From Liolophura sinensis (taxonomy: Eukaryota > Mollusca > Polyplacophora > Chitonida > Chitonidae), in contig NC_088304.1 of assembly GCF_032854445.1 (NCBI RefSeq), positions 17,397,850-17,461,849 on the forward strand: a stretch of DNA of 64,000 bases, read 5' to 3'. The notes under the pieces are model-generated. The model did no database searches. It worked only from the letters and a program-made list of their open reading frames with translations, and was not told the DNA's origin. Shown here piece by piece: positions 50,726-62,440 of the stretch. How positions within the stretch are numbered: position 1 is the stretch's first letter; the number at the start of each line of letters is the position of its first letter. The translations under genes and the position numbers were made by a program.

Positions 50726-50866
50726 TATCTGTGGCCTAGAGGGTTAGTACACCAGCACGGCACAATGACCCAGGAGCCTCTCACCAATGCGGTCACTATG
50801 AGTTCAAATCCAGCTCATGCTGGGTTTCCCTCAGGACCTGCTCAGTTTCCCCTCACCATAATGCTT
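50726..50866 (+). mobile_element. 5' half of a SINE
   Basis: The tRNA-like head (GGTTAGTACACCAGCACGG, then GAGTTCAAATCCAGCTCATG) and first body segment are present, through CCCCTCACCATAATGC. The 3' half is missing. Confidence 0.82.
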
Positions 50867-51265
50867 AGTTCAAACTAAACTCCTTATGCTCTCTTGATTT
50901 GCACGTATAATAGCTTACTAGTTCGCATATAAGACATCATCACAAAAGCATTCAATATAAACAAAAGACAACAGAAAATACACGTAGCTGTGGCCTGATT
51001 TACTTCAGGCTGGAAAGGTTCCCCCATGCAATCAGTGCATTTAGTGAAGGAATATCTGGTGATAGATTTATTTACTTAGTGGGTTTAATACTAATTGTGG
51101 AGTGAGGTGTTACAAGAGTCAGTAGGTAATAATGTAAGTAGTTGGTATGTAGAGTAAAGTATATCACATTGCATGTACTTCATTCGACACGTGTTCTGGT
51201 TTTTGGAGCTTAGAGCTGAGGCTCTTCTGATCATGCTCATAAGGTAGGCATACTATTCATAAGGA

Positions 51266-51425
51266 AGGTCATCCAGCAACCTGCAGATGGTCGTGCCCCC
51301 CCCCCCCCCACCCCCCACCCCTGGGCTGTGCCCGGTTTCCTCCCACCATAATGCTGGCCGCCGTTGTATAAGTGAAATATTCTTGAGTACGGTGTAAAAC
51401 AACAATCAAATAAATAAATAAATAA
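51266..51425 (+). mobile_element. 3' half of a SINE with an expanded C run
   Basis: Begins at CAGCAACCTGCAGATGGTCG. A C-rich expansion lies at about 51296-51320, then TTTCCTCCCACCATAATGCT, GGCCGCCGTTGTATAAGTGA and an (AAAT)n tail. Confidence 0.88.
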
Positions 51426-51649
51426 TGCTTTTAATTTGTGTTCATCATCGAAAGTTACCAAGCATAGGAGCCGCTTATGCACAGCTTTCTCTCCCTATTC
51501 TTCTAGCTTTTTTTTAAAATTTTTTGCTGGATTATATGACCATGTAAAACTGGTTTGATTTACAAGGATATGGAGCTTCAGGAGAAAATTATTTGCATAG
51601 TCTTTTGAAACAGTAAGTTATCCCAAAAAACAATTCAGCAATATGTCAT

Positions 51650-52085
51650 TTTACATATGTAAAGTTTGAACCATGGTATGATGTATCCTGCAGTGTCCAG
51701 ATCTCTCTATTAGATGTCCCTGACCCCTGACATGATGTATCCTGCAGTGTCCAGGTCTCTCTATTAGATGTCCCTGACCCCTGACATGAAGAGTTCTGCA
51801 GTGTCCAGATCTCTGTGTGAGATGTCCCTGACCCCTGACATGATGAGTTCTGCAGTGTCCAGATCTGTGTGAGATGTCCTGACCCCTCACATGAAGAGTT
51901 CTGCGGTGTCCAGATCTCTGTTTGAGATGTCCCTGACACCTGTGTTGAGTTCTGCAGTGTCCAGATCTCTGTGTGAGATGTCACTGACACCTGTGTTGAG
52001 TTCTGCAGTGTCCAGATCTCTGTGTGAGATGTCCCTGACACCTGTGTTGAGTTCTGCAGTGTCCAAATCTCCATATATGTCATTC
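51650..52085. repeat. 51-54-bp tandem array
   Basis: About eight units on the theme TCTGCAGTGTCCAGATCTCT, GTGTGAGATGTCCCTGAC. Left-hand units are 54-57 bp and right-hand units 51 bp. Intergenic. Small frames on both strands are artefacts. Confidence 0.92.
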
Positions 52086-52977
52086 ATCAGAAAGTTGCAC
52101 ATCACATTTTGAAACAAGTGTTAATTACATGTATTTAGAATGTTAACAGTTCCTAGGCTTGAAGCTTGCTGATAGTGCACCAGAAAAAAATATTCCCGAT
52201 TTTGTAGACTTAGGCATTTTAATGATACAAAATTCATTTTTGAGCTTGTATTGTGGCAAAATGAATGTGATTTTCTATATCTTAGAATAAGACAATTTAT
52301 TATTGGATATTTATGGCAAACACTTGAAAAAATGGAACAGTAAGAGCTTGATATATGTTACAATTATAGTGCTTCGTTGTAAAGATATATTTTTAATATC
52401 GTTGAAATGTATATATGCATATATATGAGAATATCTGTTATCCATGTATATATATGTACATGTATGTGTGTTTCTGATATCTTGTCAAGTAAGTATAAAA
52501 ATGTTGATCGGTATATATCAGTGCATAAACAATCAACCTCTCCCCTGTGAGCATTGCTGTAAAGGTTAACTTGGTACACACTGGCAAGAACAACGTAGAC
52601 TTCTGATTATCGAACAGACCAGGTGTCCTCACCTCACATCACCTCAATTATAACCTGGAATTCGAAATGGGAGCCGAACCAATTTTTGCATGCGCGTCTA
52701 CATATTTGTATACCTGATTGCCGGTATATAAGATAAACCTAAAATAAAAGTATTCTGTAAACTTTAGTTTTTGTTTTATATTATTGCATGCTTGGTAGAA
52801 AAGTTTACGGTTTCACTAAGTTTCTATTCGTACCTCGATGGAGTAACTGTTCACTCTTGCATCGATCCGTTCGTCTAGCCTTTTTGATTGCAGGAAAACA
52901 CACTCAAAATTATGTAAGTACTATGGTTCAAGCACATTTAGTTACGACCATCTAACAGAGAGCTGACTTTTACAACA

Positions 52978-53551
52978 TTAAAGAAGAAAATTTAAATATC
53001 AATCAAATACCATTGAAAAGAGTATGCTTTTCCTCGCAGGTGCATGCCATAAAAAATTCGTATGTGTACATCGTTGATAAATTATAATGAAAGTCAGTGC
53101 CAAAATTCGTATTGGGCGACTTCATTTTGCCTAAGAACTAGTCGTGAAGTCTTCTGTGTTAGGAGGAGAATTGCCGTCGGAAACCGCCGAAGTGCGGTTC
53201 GTACTTTTCAGGTAAAACTCTTCTTCCCAGGAGGTAGCGAACAGTGCAGTTCGTTTTCCGCTTGACGATCGGGAAACCGGTATGTTGGACGTAGGTTCCG
53301 AGTTTACACGAACGAGCTTGCAGTTTTAACGACTCATTGGCTGAGAGGCAACACACCCCCAGCATAAATAACAGGATGTTAAAGATGGAGGAAGCGATGG
53401 GCACAGCGATTTATGCCACCTTTGCCGTTTTCAGGCTTTACGTGTATGGCGAGGAAAGATGGCAAAATTATGCAGCCGGCACCAACAGATAGAAAAAAAT
53501 GTGCTTTTTTCAGCGTATAGTGTCATGTTTTTAGGTTTTCTTCTCCTTTAA
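52978..53551 (-). mobile_element. Non-autonomous TTAA-bounded DNA transposon, copy B
   Basis: Reverse-orientation copy of the element at 16321-16891. It is bounded by TTAA at 52978-52981 and 53548-53551, with termini AGAAGAAAATT and TTTTCTTCTCCT. Shared internal words include CGGCGGTTTCCGACGG-type sequence, AAAGATGGAGGA, GTTTTCAGGCTTTACGTGTA and GCATGCACCTGCGAGG. Several short indels separate the copies, so neither looks very recent. Confidence 0.85.
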
Positions 53552-53559
53552 TAGGTGGC

Positions 53560-56260
53560 AACTTTTCTTGTAAATCTCCTGCCTCACATGGTGGTGTTCG
53601 TTAGTAACTTCAAAGGTTGGTTTATCCGGGCACTCCAGATTCTTGTAATATCCAGCAATACCTATCATCATCGTATACATGTGAAGAACAAATCTAAAGC
53701 ATCGCGTTAAACAACAATCAAATCAGATCATCTGTCGTTTTAATCTGAAGGAAGACACGAGAAATGTGATTAACAGTCTTCTTAATGTGCGCCCTGTTTC
53801 TATTGCGTGTGAACTGCACAAAGGGTTCGTTTTCCTCCTGGAACTTAATTGTTGGTAGCAAATATATTCACGAGGCGTTGCTGACCTTTAAAACTAAAGA
53901 ATACTTTCAAAAAACATGAATCAGTTTCTCATAATTTTGTCTTGTATATTTTTAAACTAAACGTCATTTTTTATAAAAGTTACAAGAACATGGATTTACG
54001 AAGTTTTGTGACAAGACTAGTTTCCAAAGTAGACATTTATGATGAGCTTCAGGTTTGGTAGCGTATGACAGATTATAAGCAATTGCCCATGGGGACATGC
54101 AACGTACATGTAACATTCGTAGCGGTGGGTTGGGGTTGGGGAGGGGGTTTGCCATCCAGAAACCAGTACAGGAGAGCTCGCTCATGCTTACTTCTTTAAT
54201 TTTTTTTACTTTTTTGCCTTTGAAAGGCCGTCGCAAGTCCCATTTTGTGACCACCTTATCAGAACCTAGTCTACACAAGGAAATTCATGAACTTTCCTGA
54301 GGTAATTACTGTATTTTGGCCTTTTCGAATCTATCTTATTTTCCATATTGATTCGATTAATTTGCATTACTAGCTGCATTTTGCGGAGATGGCCTTGTGA
54401 CTTGCTTGTGTCTTTTTTACCTTTTCTGATTCATACTTGCATCCATTTACGTATTAATCAGCTTAATTTGGGTAACTTATAACCGCCATATATCTCTGGA
54501 TCTATTAAATGAATTTTAGAAAGATGGCCATCTAAAGTTGCATGCAGTTGTACATGAATTTTAATAATTTTGAGATTGCAAGTGAAAACGGAACACTTCA
54601 TCAGTGCACCTTCCCCACTTGGACAGGCAAAGCCAAATCTGAGGGATTTGCAAAATTAACAAAATGAAGTGAATCCAAGCTTGCTCCAACAGTTTTCTTT
54701 TCTTAAAACTTCGTTAAACGTCTGCCGAGACTTGCAGATTTCCATGGCAACCCGGCATTTCAGGATCGGAAAGCGTGTAACTTGTAAACAATTTTTGTTT
54801 GTCAACTGTCTGACACAGGCTGATGGGGAGTTTGCACCAGGGTATCTAGGTCACGGCAACCTTACAGGTGTACAGTTTTAGTGCCATGCTGCCGAGACAG
54901 GCAAGGTGATAGAATAAGGAGCAGACGGAGGGTGGACCGCTGGGTGTCACAGAAGGGACCATAGCGATTGGACTGGTCAGGATTTGTAGTACCGGTAATG
55001 ATTAATGTATCACTTACATGTCTAACATGATGTAGTGCTTATATGAGAATTTGTAAACCAGTAACATTTTACCTTTCATTTGTTTATATCAGCTTTCTAT
55101 ATTAGTACGCCCCGCCTCCCTCGATGACCAGCTGCCCATGGCCAGCCTTCCATACATCACTGCCTTTTCACCTGCTTAAGCCATGTTGCTTGGGGAGTAA
55201 CAGGCCAGTCTAAATGTCAACATATTTATTACTTTTGTCTCCCTGCTTGGCTCATGCTGCATATCATATATGCCAAGCAAGAAATGTGCTAAAACTAGCG
55301 AGTGGAGAATGAGACCTCCGTAACCCACAAATACTCCGGTAATCAGCTCTCTGTAACCAACGTTCCATACTCTTCCCTAACCAGCAATCTATCGAGATTT
55401 CTTAACTCGGCCTTACGTATAACCAGCTTTAGCCAGCCTCCGAGCTTTAATGTCGTCGTAAGTCTCCTTTTCAGTCTCACTCTCGTATAACCAGCTTTTT
55501 ATACCCAGCCTTTCATAACCAACCTCTTCCAACCGGTCCCCATTAGCACACAGCTTCCAGTAACCCAGCCCATCGTCATGTGCCCGGTTTAGGCTGCCTC
55601 CCTCACCAACCACCCGAAACCAGTCTTCCCTGGGCAATCTTACTTCCCCTGACAAACCTCCCACGTGCTGAATCTACATGTGCACTATGAACAGGAAAAA
55701 GGTGAACAAAGATTGAGAAATGACTTGCCATTTTCCTGACATCACTTAATGCCGTAATCATACGCAGCACTTGATCTCTGTGTTGTTCAAGATTGCGGCA
55801 AAAATGCTAAGCGCTGGCAGTGATGTAGGGCTTACTATTAAGTGTGTAAAGAGAGAGTGGAAGAGTTTCTGGCGAAGGGCATTTATTGTTTTGCAATGTT
55901 TCGTTGTAGCTATAAACAGTTTAGAAAATGTTAAAATGTGACAGCTACGTATAGGCCCCAAAGAAGCGAATAAATTTTTCACAGACTAGTTTTAATGAAC
56001 GAACTACGTGCAGATTTACAACAAAAGTTTGGCGTATTTAGACGTGGTCCGGGTTCTAGTTAGAATTCCAGAATTATACTGCAAACCATAGCCCAATGTT
56101 CCCATCCATTAATATAAAAATTTCGGAGTTGCTCAAAACTATAAATTTTGGCATGTTAATGAATGTAATGGCACCTGTACAGCATCGATACCATACTTAT
56201 GGATATGTTTTAACTTTTCAAATGTTAACCCATTATCTGACGTCAACATATTTTCGTTTC
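53560..56260. other. Upstream of the Gal3ST-like gene; no gene recognised
   Basis: No frame with a recognisable domain. A pyrimidine-rich stretch at about 55315-55570 repeats the word TAACCAGC or close variants about eight times at irregular spacing. Confidence 0.4.
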
Positions 56261-56310
56261 TAGGACGTTCAAATCACAGGCTTAAGGAAATGAGCTAACG
56301 GCCAACTGGA

Positions 56311-57555
56311 ATGTTCCCGGAGGTGAGCTTTCAGTGCGGCCGGATAAAGATTATGCGGATGTCCAGAAAGCTTTGGTACACTATCCTTGCTGTTCTGGTA
56401 GTCTACCTGTTTCTTCAGGCGCGCCAGCTTGTCATAAGGTTCAAAGATGAGGAACGTTTAAATAGATATCCAAACTACCCCTACGCCAGTGAGAAATTAA
56501 CAGATTCTAAATGCAGTCCGAGAACGAACATAGCTTTTGTGAAGACGCACAAAACTGGGAGTACAACTTTTATGAATATCCTACAACGGTTTGGTTTCAG
56601 CAGGGATCTAACCTTCATACTGCCAAGACAAGGCCTTGTCTACCTTGGGCCACATCGCCTCACTCTCAATTCTTGGTCAATTCTTCCACGTCCGGTGAAC
56701 AAAACCTTCAACATATTGTGCAACCATGTTGTCTACAACAAGGATACGTTCCATAGGTTCTTGCCAAACGACACGGTGTATATAAGCATTCTACGACATC
56801 CTCTTCGGCGGTTCCTTTCTGCTTTTTGGTACTATTCTCACGTTCACCCACAGGATTACTTACTTAAAATCAAGGGAGATAACAAAGTACAGACTTTTCT
56901 TCAGAATCCGTCGTTGTTTGAAGCAGGGGTACAGTACACTAACAATGCTATGGCCACCGACCTGGGACTTTCACCCGTTAATTTCCACCAGAAGAGCGAA
57001 ATCATGCGGTACATATGCGACATTGACAGAGATTTCACACAGGTTCTTATTCTTGAGCTTTTTGATGAATCATTAATCCTCCTAAAACGAAAACTTTGTT
57101 GGGATCTTGGAGATATTCTATACCTGCCAAAAAACGAACGCACCAACCTGGACAATAGTACGATTATCTTCCACAGTAACCTTACTAAAGAAGATATACA
57201 CAGACATGAAATATGGGATCAGGCAGATTTTCAATTTTATAATCATTTTAAACAAAAACTGATGCAGGAGATAAGCTCTCTGGAGCCTCACTTTTCCGAA
57301 GAGGTATTGCACTTTAAGCAACTAAGAAAGACTGTGTCCTCTTATTGTCAACAGGAAGTGAAGCATGATAACCGACAGATGCCGTTGAGCATACCGGAGA
57401 GTGCATTTAACCGACATATTGTTGTGACTCCTCAAGACTGTGAACTTCTGTTGATAAGAAGTGAAGAGAGGTTTACTGAAATTTTAATACATAAACAATA
57501 TCCTGATTTACAACATCTTATTTTCAGGAAAAAAGATCGTAAGGGAAGAAGTTAA
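56311..57555 (+). CDS. Galactose-3-O-sulfotransferase family protein (Gal3ST-like)
   Basis: Uninterrupted 414-aa frame. A short cytosolic tail is followed by one hydrophobic segment (about residues 21-37), the type II signal anchor of Golgi enzymes. The 5'-phosphosulfate loop is FVKTHKTGSTTF (residues 76-87). The 3'-phosphate region is ISILRHPLRRFLSAF (about 158-172). Later family blocks are visible, such as ILELFDESLILLKRKLCWDL. Gal3ST enzymes move sulfate from PAPS to the 3-OH of galactose on glycolipids or glycoproteins; the acceptor here is unknown. N-glycosylation sequons occur at NKT, NDT, NST and NLT. The ATG at 56311 is used; a Met 14 residues later (56353) would still keep the anchor. 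A candidate acceptor (TTTCTAG at about 56263) suggests an upstream untranslated exon. One codon run (KIKGDN) coincides with the word CAAGGGAGATAAC. Confidence 0.93.
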   Translation: MFPEVSFQCGRIKIMRMSRKLWYTILAVLVVYLFLQARQLVIRFKDEERLNRYPNYPYASEKLTDSKCSPRTNIAFVKTHKTGSTTFMNILQRFGFSRDLTFILPRQGLVYLGPHRLTLNSWSILPRPVNKTFNILCNHVVYNKDTFHRFLPNDTVYISILRHPLRRFLSAFWYYSHVHPQDYLLKIKGDNKVQTFLQNPSLFEAGVQYTNNAMATDLGLSPVNFHQKSEIMRYICDIDRDFTQVLILELFDESLILLKRKLCWDLGDILYLPKNERTNLDNSTIIFHSNLTKEDIHRHEIWDQADFQFYNHFKQKLMQEISSLEPHFSEEVLHFKQLRKTVSSYCQQEVKHDNRQMPLSIPESAFNRHIVVTPQDCELLLIRSEERFTEILIHKQYPDLQHLIFRKKDRKGRS

Positions 57556-58309
57556 AAATCCCCACTAAAATATCTTATTTACTCGTAACTCCTGTGTTTT
57601 GATATTTTTTTTCATAGATTTTATATATTATTTTGGAAATTCCGCATATTTCCCAGTCTGCATATTCCAATTCTTTAACTTAGCTTTTAGTGTATATTTA
57701 GTCGTTTACTCAACTCTTTGTACTTGGCTACATTCGACGCACCAAAGTTATTGGGGTACCGGCAGATTTTCCCCTCACAAAAGGTGGCGCTAATGTGACA
57801 TAGGATTGCACATCACAAGTCTTTGTTGCGCGACGCAGATGTTGCGTGCTGCGGTTTCATCTGTGACGTACTTTGGCCTACCCAGTGTGACGTCGCACTG
57901 TTGACGCTGTAATGGAATGTCCAGTGTCATTGAAATGATGTTATACATCCCACTTCGAACTTCCGGTATCCCATTCTATAGCTACGATGACAACACGTCC
58001 AGTGCATGTATATAAATGTGTAAAGAGTATGATTTCTAAGTCTACTGTAATCGATTGTATAGTCATCAATTAATTCTCAACATGTTGATATGGCTCCTAT
58101 CCACGCGATTAGTGGATGACTGTAATATCGTTAAACATAAACTATACATATAGTACGTGTATAGAACTTCTTACATATCCTGTGATCCAGCCGTGCAATC
58201 AAATCTGAGCAATGTAACGTGATAAAATACGTGGTGAGAGGGTGGAGACCGAGTGGCTAATATACTTCTTTCATTGGCTAGGGCACATTTTGAGGAGTTC
58301 CAGCCCAGT
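57556..58309. other. Downstream flank of the Gal3ST-like gene
   Basis: Presumed 3'UTR and flank. The nearest obvious AATAAA on the plus strand is at about 58700, beyond the retroposon at 58321, so the true transcript end is unknown. Confidence 0.35.
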
Positions 58310-58650
58310 CTTGATTTTGTGCAGTGAGTTTGTGCTTGGGGTTTAACGTCGCACTTAACAATTTTTCAGTCATATGACGACGAAGGAATCAGTAGGGTGC
58401 ATGTAATGTACCTCCTTGGTACAGGACGGATTTCCACCGTATTTTTATCAAGTGCTGCTTCACTGAGACGCCTTACCGAAGGCAAGTAAGCCGCCCCGCT
58501 CGAACCATTATACTGATACGGGTCAACCAGTCATTGCACTATCCCCTTCACGCTGAATGCCAAGGAAGGAAGTTACAACTTCCTCTTTAAAAGTCTTAGG
58601 TGTGACTCGACCCGGGATTGAGCCCGGATCTACCGCTCCCTTGATTTTGT
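58310..58650 (-). mobile_element. SINE-like retroposon of a second family with perfect target duplication
   Basis: A 319-bp body (58321-58639) is flanked by the 11-bp duplication CTTGATTTTGT at 58310-58320 and 58640-58650. The left part reads TGCTTGGGGTTTAACGTCGC and CAGTCATATGACGACGA. The right end, reverse complemented, contains CTCAATCCCGGGTCGAGTC, resembling a tRNA-type box B, so the head is probably on the right. It does not resemble the other SINE family in the window. Confidence 0.75.
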
Positions 58651-61600
58651 AGATTCCCTTCTCTGAATGCTCGTGAAGATCTGGTGACAAAAAGCGATCA
58701 ATAAAGCTCGTTGCGATGTGTAACGATTGCTAAAGACCACATTTGTTCAACAAATATGGTGTGCATATAACACATGGAAAAGTCAATCAGAAATTTGCCA
58801 AAGGTCGATGGTTTACGTCCGGCAGTGTATACGAGTTTCCGCTATCCAAAACCCTTCAACTTACAACTAAATGTTATATGAAACAATAGATACTGTCGGA
58901 ATTTTTTTATATTTCAGACAACAACACATTTGCAAGAAATTTTTGCAAGGTCTTTCAGGATACTTGCAATGCTGTTGATGCTCGATGTGTTCTCACAGCT
59001 ACTTATATAAAGTGTCAGTGTTGTGTGTTTTAAACGGGCAACACATTGACGTTCAACCACTCTACCATCAGTGCAATGTATCCACGAGCATGACTGCTTA
59101 TAGACGTTTTAAGTTTAGTACGTTTAAGTCTGCATAGTATTCCTTGATGTAATATAAATATAGGGCGATCAGTATTTTTTTTTTTTTTTTTTTTTTTGGT
59201 ATTTTTTCACTGGCGTTGAACGCCGTACTCAAGAATTTTCTACTGAATTTTAGTAGGTAGAATAACATTGGCTTCAGGATCGATGTACAGGTACATACAA
59301 CTGAGCACGATGCACATATATTCATTTTAACATATTTCTTGATACGCCTAGCGTGTACATTTAATTTACCAATCATTCTGTATAATCAACAGATACCAAT
59401 TGATGACGAAGGTGAAATAACTATGTAACATCGTAAAGTTTAATTTATAACTTTAACTTTATCTTTTAATTTTTGGGAATGAAGCTATGTGTATCAGAGT
59501 TTCCTGGAGCCTGTTTTGCATGTCGCAGCACTACACCAGGTATATCCCCGAAGAAACCTCTCTGATGACCCCCCCCCCCCCTCCCCCACTCACACACAGA
59601 GGTCGGGACTGGACTTGGTCCCAATACCAATTATTGATCATACCAATTATAAGACCAAAGATTGTACTTCTTGCCGCAGCGCTTGGTGCTGAGAGGTTTG
59701 AGCAAGGGAACGGAACCGGTTGGCCCGGTGTCAGTATAATGGGTGGGGTTTTATGTCTGGTGTCATCGGCATGATGTTTCAGTGACGGCAGCACTTTGCC
59801 AGCATAGATTCGCCCTGCCACAAGAAGACACAGTATATGTACACACATCTAATGATTTGCAGTCGCAATATGACTGGAAAATTAATATTTAAGTGCGAAG
59901 CCCAAGCATTCATATTTACCACAGATGCAGCTTGTGACCGCATCCTAAAACAGGCATTTGGTGTGAATGACCTACACAGAGCAGTGGCCTCGGCATGAAA
60001 ACAATATTCGATGTATTATTTTTTGCAACACTTATTTCTATTCTCAAAACTGCGTACTATTTCCTCGCGGGAAATTGGCCGCTAAAGCGCAGTGAACGTT
60101 TAAAATACCACTCTTTTCTGTTCCGGAAGTTATTTTGTGTGACGTTGTATATGTATATAGCGGTGATGTGACTAACTCAATTATCAGTTTCTCATGATGA
60201 CGTAAAAATCATTATCCGTTTGGGAGAATATATGTTGAGTGGTAATACGCGTCATACTAATACATTCTGTCTTGACAGGCAACAGGTATAAGTTCAAAGC
60301 TGATTTCCGAAACAGTGGTGAATGTGGCGGGAAAATATCTGACCGTCAGTTGATGCTACAAGCAATACTTATCACACACAGTGCTGTAGTGAGCTACACA
60401 AACACTGTTTAAGGTGTCATCCACGAGTACCGATCATTGGTCAGATGGCAAGGTCATTGAACGTGTATGTCAAAATATAGTATATTTTGATACACAATGT
60501 GAAATTTGTAAATATCATTTTTATTTATGAAGGAAATCCTAAATTTCATCCTGGCATGAAAATAAATGCCCATTAATATATTATAAAATATGCATTATAC
60601 ATATACGCCTAATGTAAGCTACGGGAAAGGGTCTGTGAACTGTATATAGTCTTTGTGATAGACTGCCAAGTCTGAGGAGCATGGCCTGATACCCCGTGGT
60701 ATCAATCACATATCACTGACAGTTTGGCAATTTCCGGGTTCACATGTAGCCAGGGCCTTGCCAGTCAGCCTGCCCGTGGGGATGCCGTGCTCAGAGTTGT
60801 CAGAAATGGCCAACATTGGCCAGCTTCACGCTACGGTGACTTTAATTACAGGTAATGAGTAATGGAGTCTGCACAAAACAGGCATTTAGCCCTGGGATGA
60901 CATGGTGTAGTGTAGTATATCGAGGATGCGGCAAACGAACAGCACTGTATGATATACATGTACATTATTACCAATTTTCGTAATATATAAAAATTGTAAA
61001 ATGCTTTATGCCGGTTTGAATTCATGGAAAAAGTTAAATGTGAAGTGGCGATACTCTCCAGATGCCCCAAACAAGCTTTACCCAGAACAATATGAAACGA
61101 TAATACCAGTATGATGACCCGAGATATATAATCTTACAAAACCAGCACGTGGTCGGAGAAGTAATGCTGCATGAATGTACATTCGTAATTAAATTTTTCA
61201 CAATTTAATCTCAGACCATGAGAGAGTATACATAGCTGGCCAGGCTAGACGTGGTGTTTATACTCGAACAGCAAACAGTTTCCTTACTAATCAAGAATTT
61301 GTTGACCTGGTTGCAAAACAGGTGGGTCAGTTATGTGCTCAACTGGCGAATAAGTTCACTGTTCAAATATGTGGTAGACAACACTGCCTCCATTGCTACA
61401 TATGCTAATACCGTGAATACCACTCACACTTCGTGAAAATAGCGCACACAAGAGTTAAGAGTTTCTGAATTTGTTACCTATTTATAGCCCCACGGGGAAC
61501 TTCATGCGACGCCGATGATAAGAGCCTGGCTTAAGATGTGTACAAGTCTAACATATATAGAATGATCACGTGCCTTTCCGACAAAGTCCCTCATGTACAG

Positions 61601-61860
61601 GTAGGATCAATCCAATATACAGGTAAGGGCCATATATAAACCAGCAAAAAACAGAGTAAAACCAGCAGCTTATCCTCACAGATAATGTAAGGCTCACATA
61701 CGTCGAGTGTGTTCTATAACACGTGTCAGTGTTATAACAACTATGAAAACACCTGATGCTTTCAGGTGCGATAATAATATATATTTCCTGTATAGAATCT
61801 ATATGCAGCTAGACGATATTTCTAACCTTGCCACAAGGCGTAAAAGTCACACTTGAATTA
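58651..61860. other. Intergenic region; no gene seen
   Basis: Contains a T run at about 59176-59199 followed by a small SINE 3' fragment (GGCGTTGAACGCCGTACTCA, 59205-59245), and a C run near 59570. Frames up to about 105 codons show no domains. Confidence 0.4.
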
Positions 61861-61869
61861 TTACTAACC

Positions 61870-62440
61870 AAGGGGTGTGTCACACGTGTTGGAGGGTTAA
61901 CATGACCAAGTGGTGTATACAGTCACCCGTGTTGGAGGGTTAACATGACTGAGTGGTGTATATACAGTCACACGTGTTGGAGGGTTAACATGACTGAGTG
62001 GTGTATATTCAATCACCCGTGTTGGAGGGTTAACATGACTGAGTGGCGTATGTGCAGTCACCCGTGTTGGAGGGTTAACATGACCGAGTGGTGTATATAC
62101 AGTCACACGTGTTGGAGGGTTAACATGACTGAGTGGTGTATATACAGTCACCCGTGTTGGAGGGTTAACATGACCGAGTGGTGTATATACAGTCACACGT
62201 GTTGGAGGGTTAACATGACTGAGTGGTGTATATACAGTCACCCGTGTTGGAGGGTTAACATGACCGAGTGGTGTATATACAGTCACCCGTGTTAGAGGGT
62301 TAACACTGACTGTGTTGTGTATAGAGTCACGCGTGTTGGAGGTTTAACACTGACTGTGTTGTGTATAGAGTCACGCGTGTTGGAGGTTTAACACTGACTG
62401 TGTCGTGTTTAGAGTCACGCGTGTTGGAGGTTTAACACTA
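61870..62440. repeat. 45-bp tandem array
   Basis: About twelve units of 45 bp (GTTGGAGGGTTAACATGACT, GAGTGGTGTATATACAGTCA). Two variants, CCCGTG and CACGTG, alternate in the middle, hinting at a 90-bp dimer. Units diverge after 62290. Frames of 116-129 codons on both strands are by-products. Confidence 0.94.
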
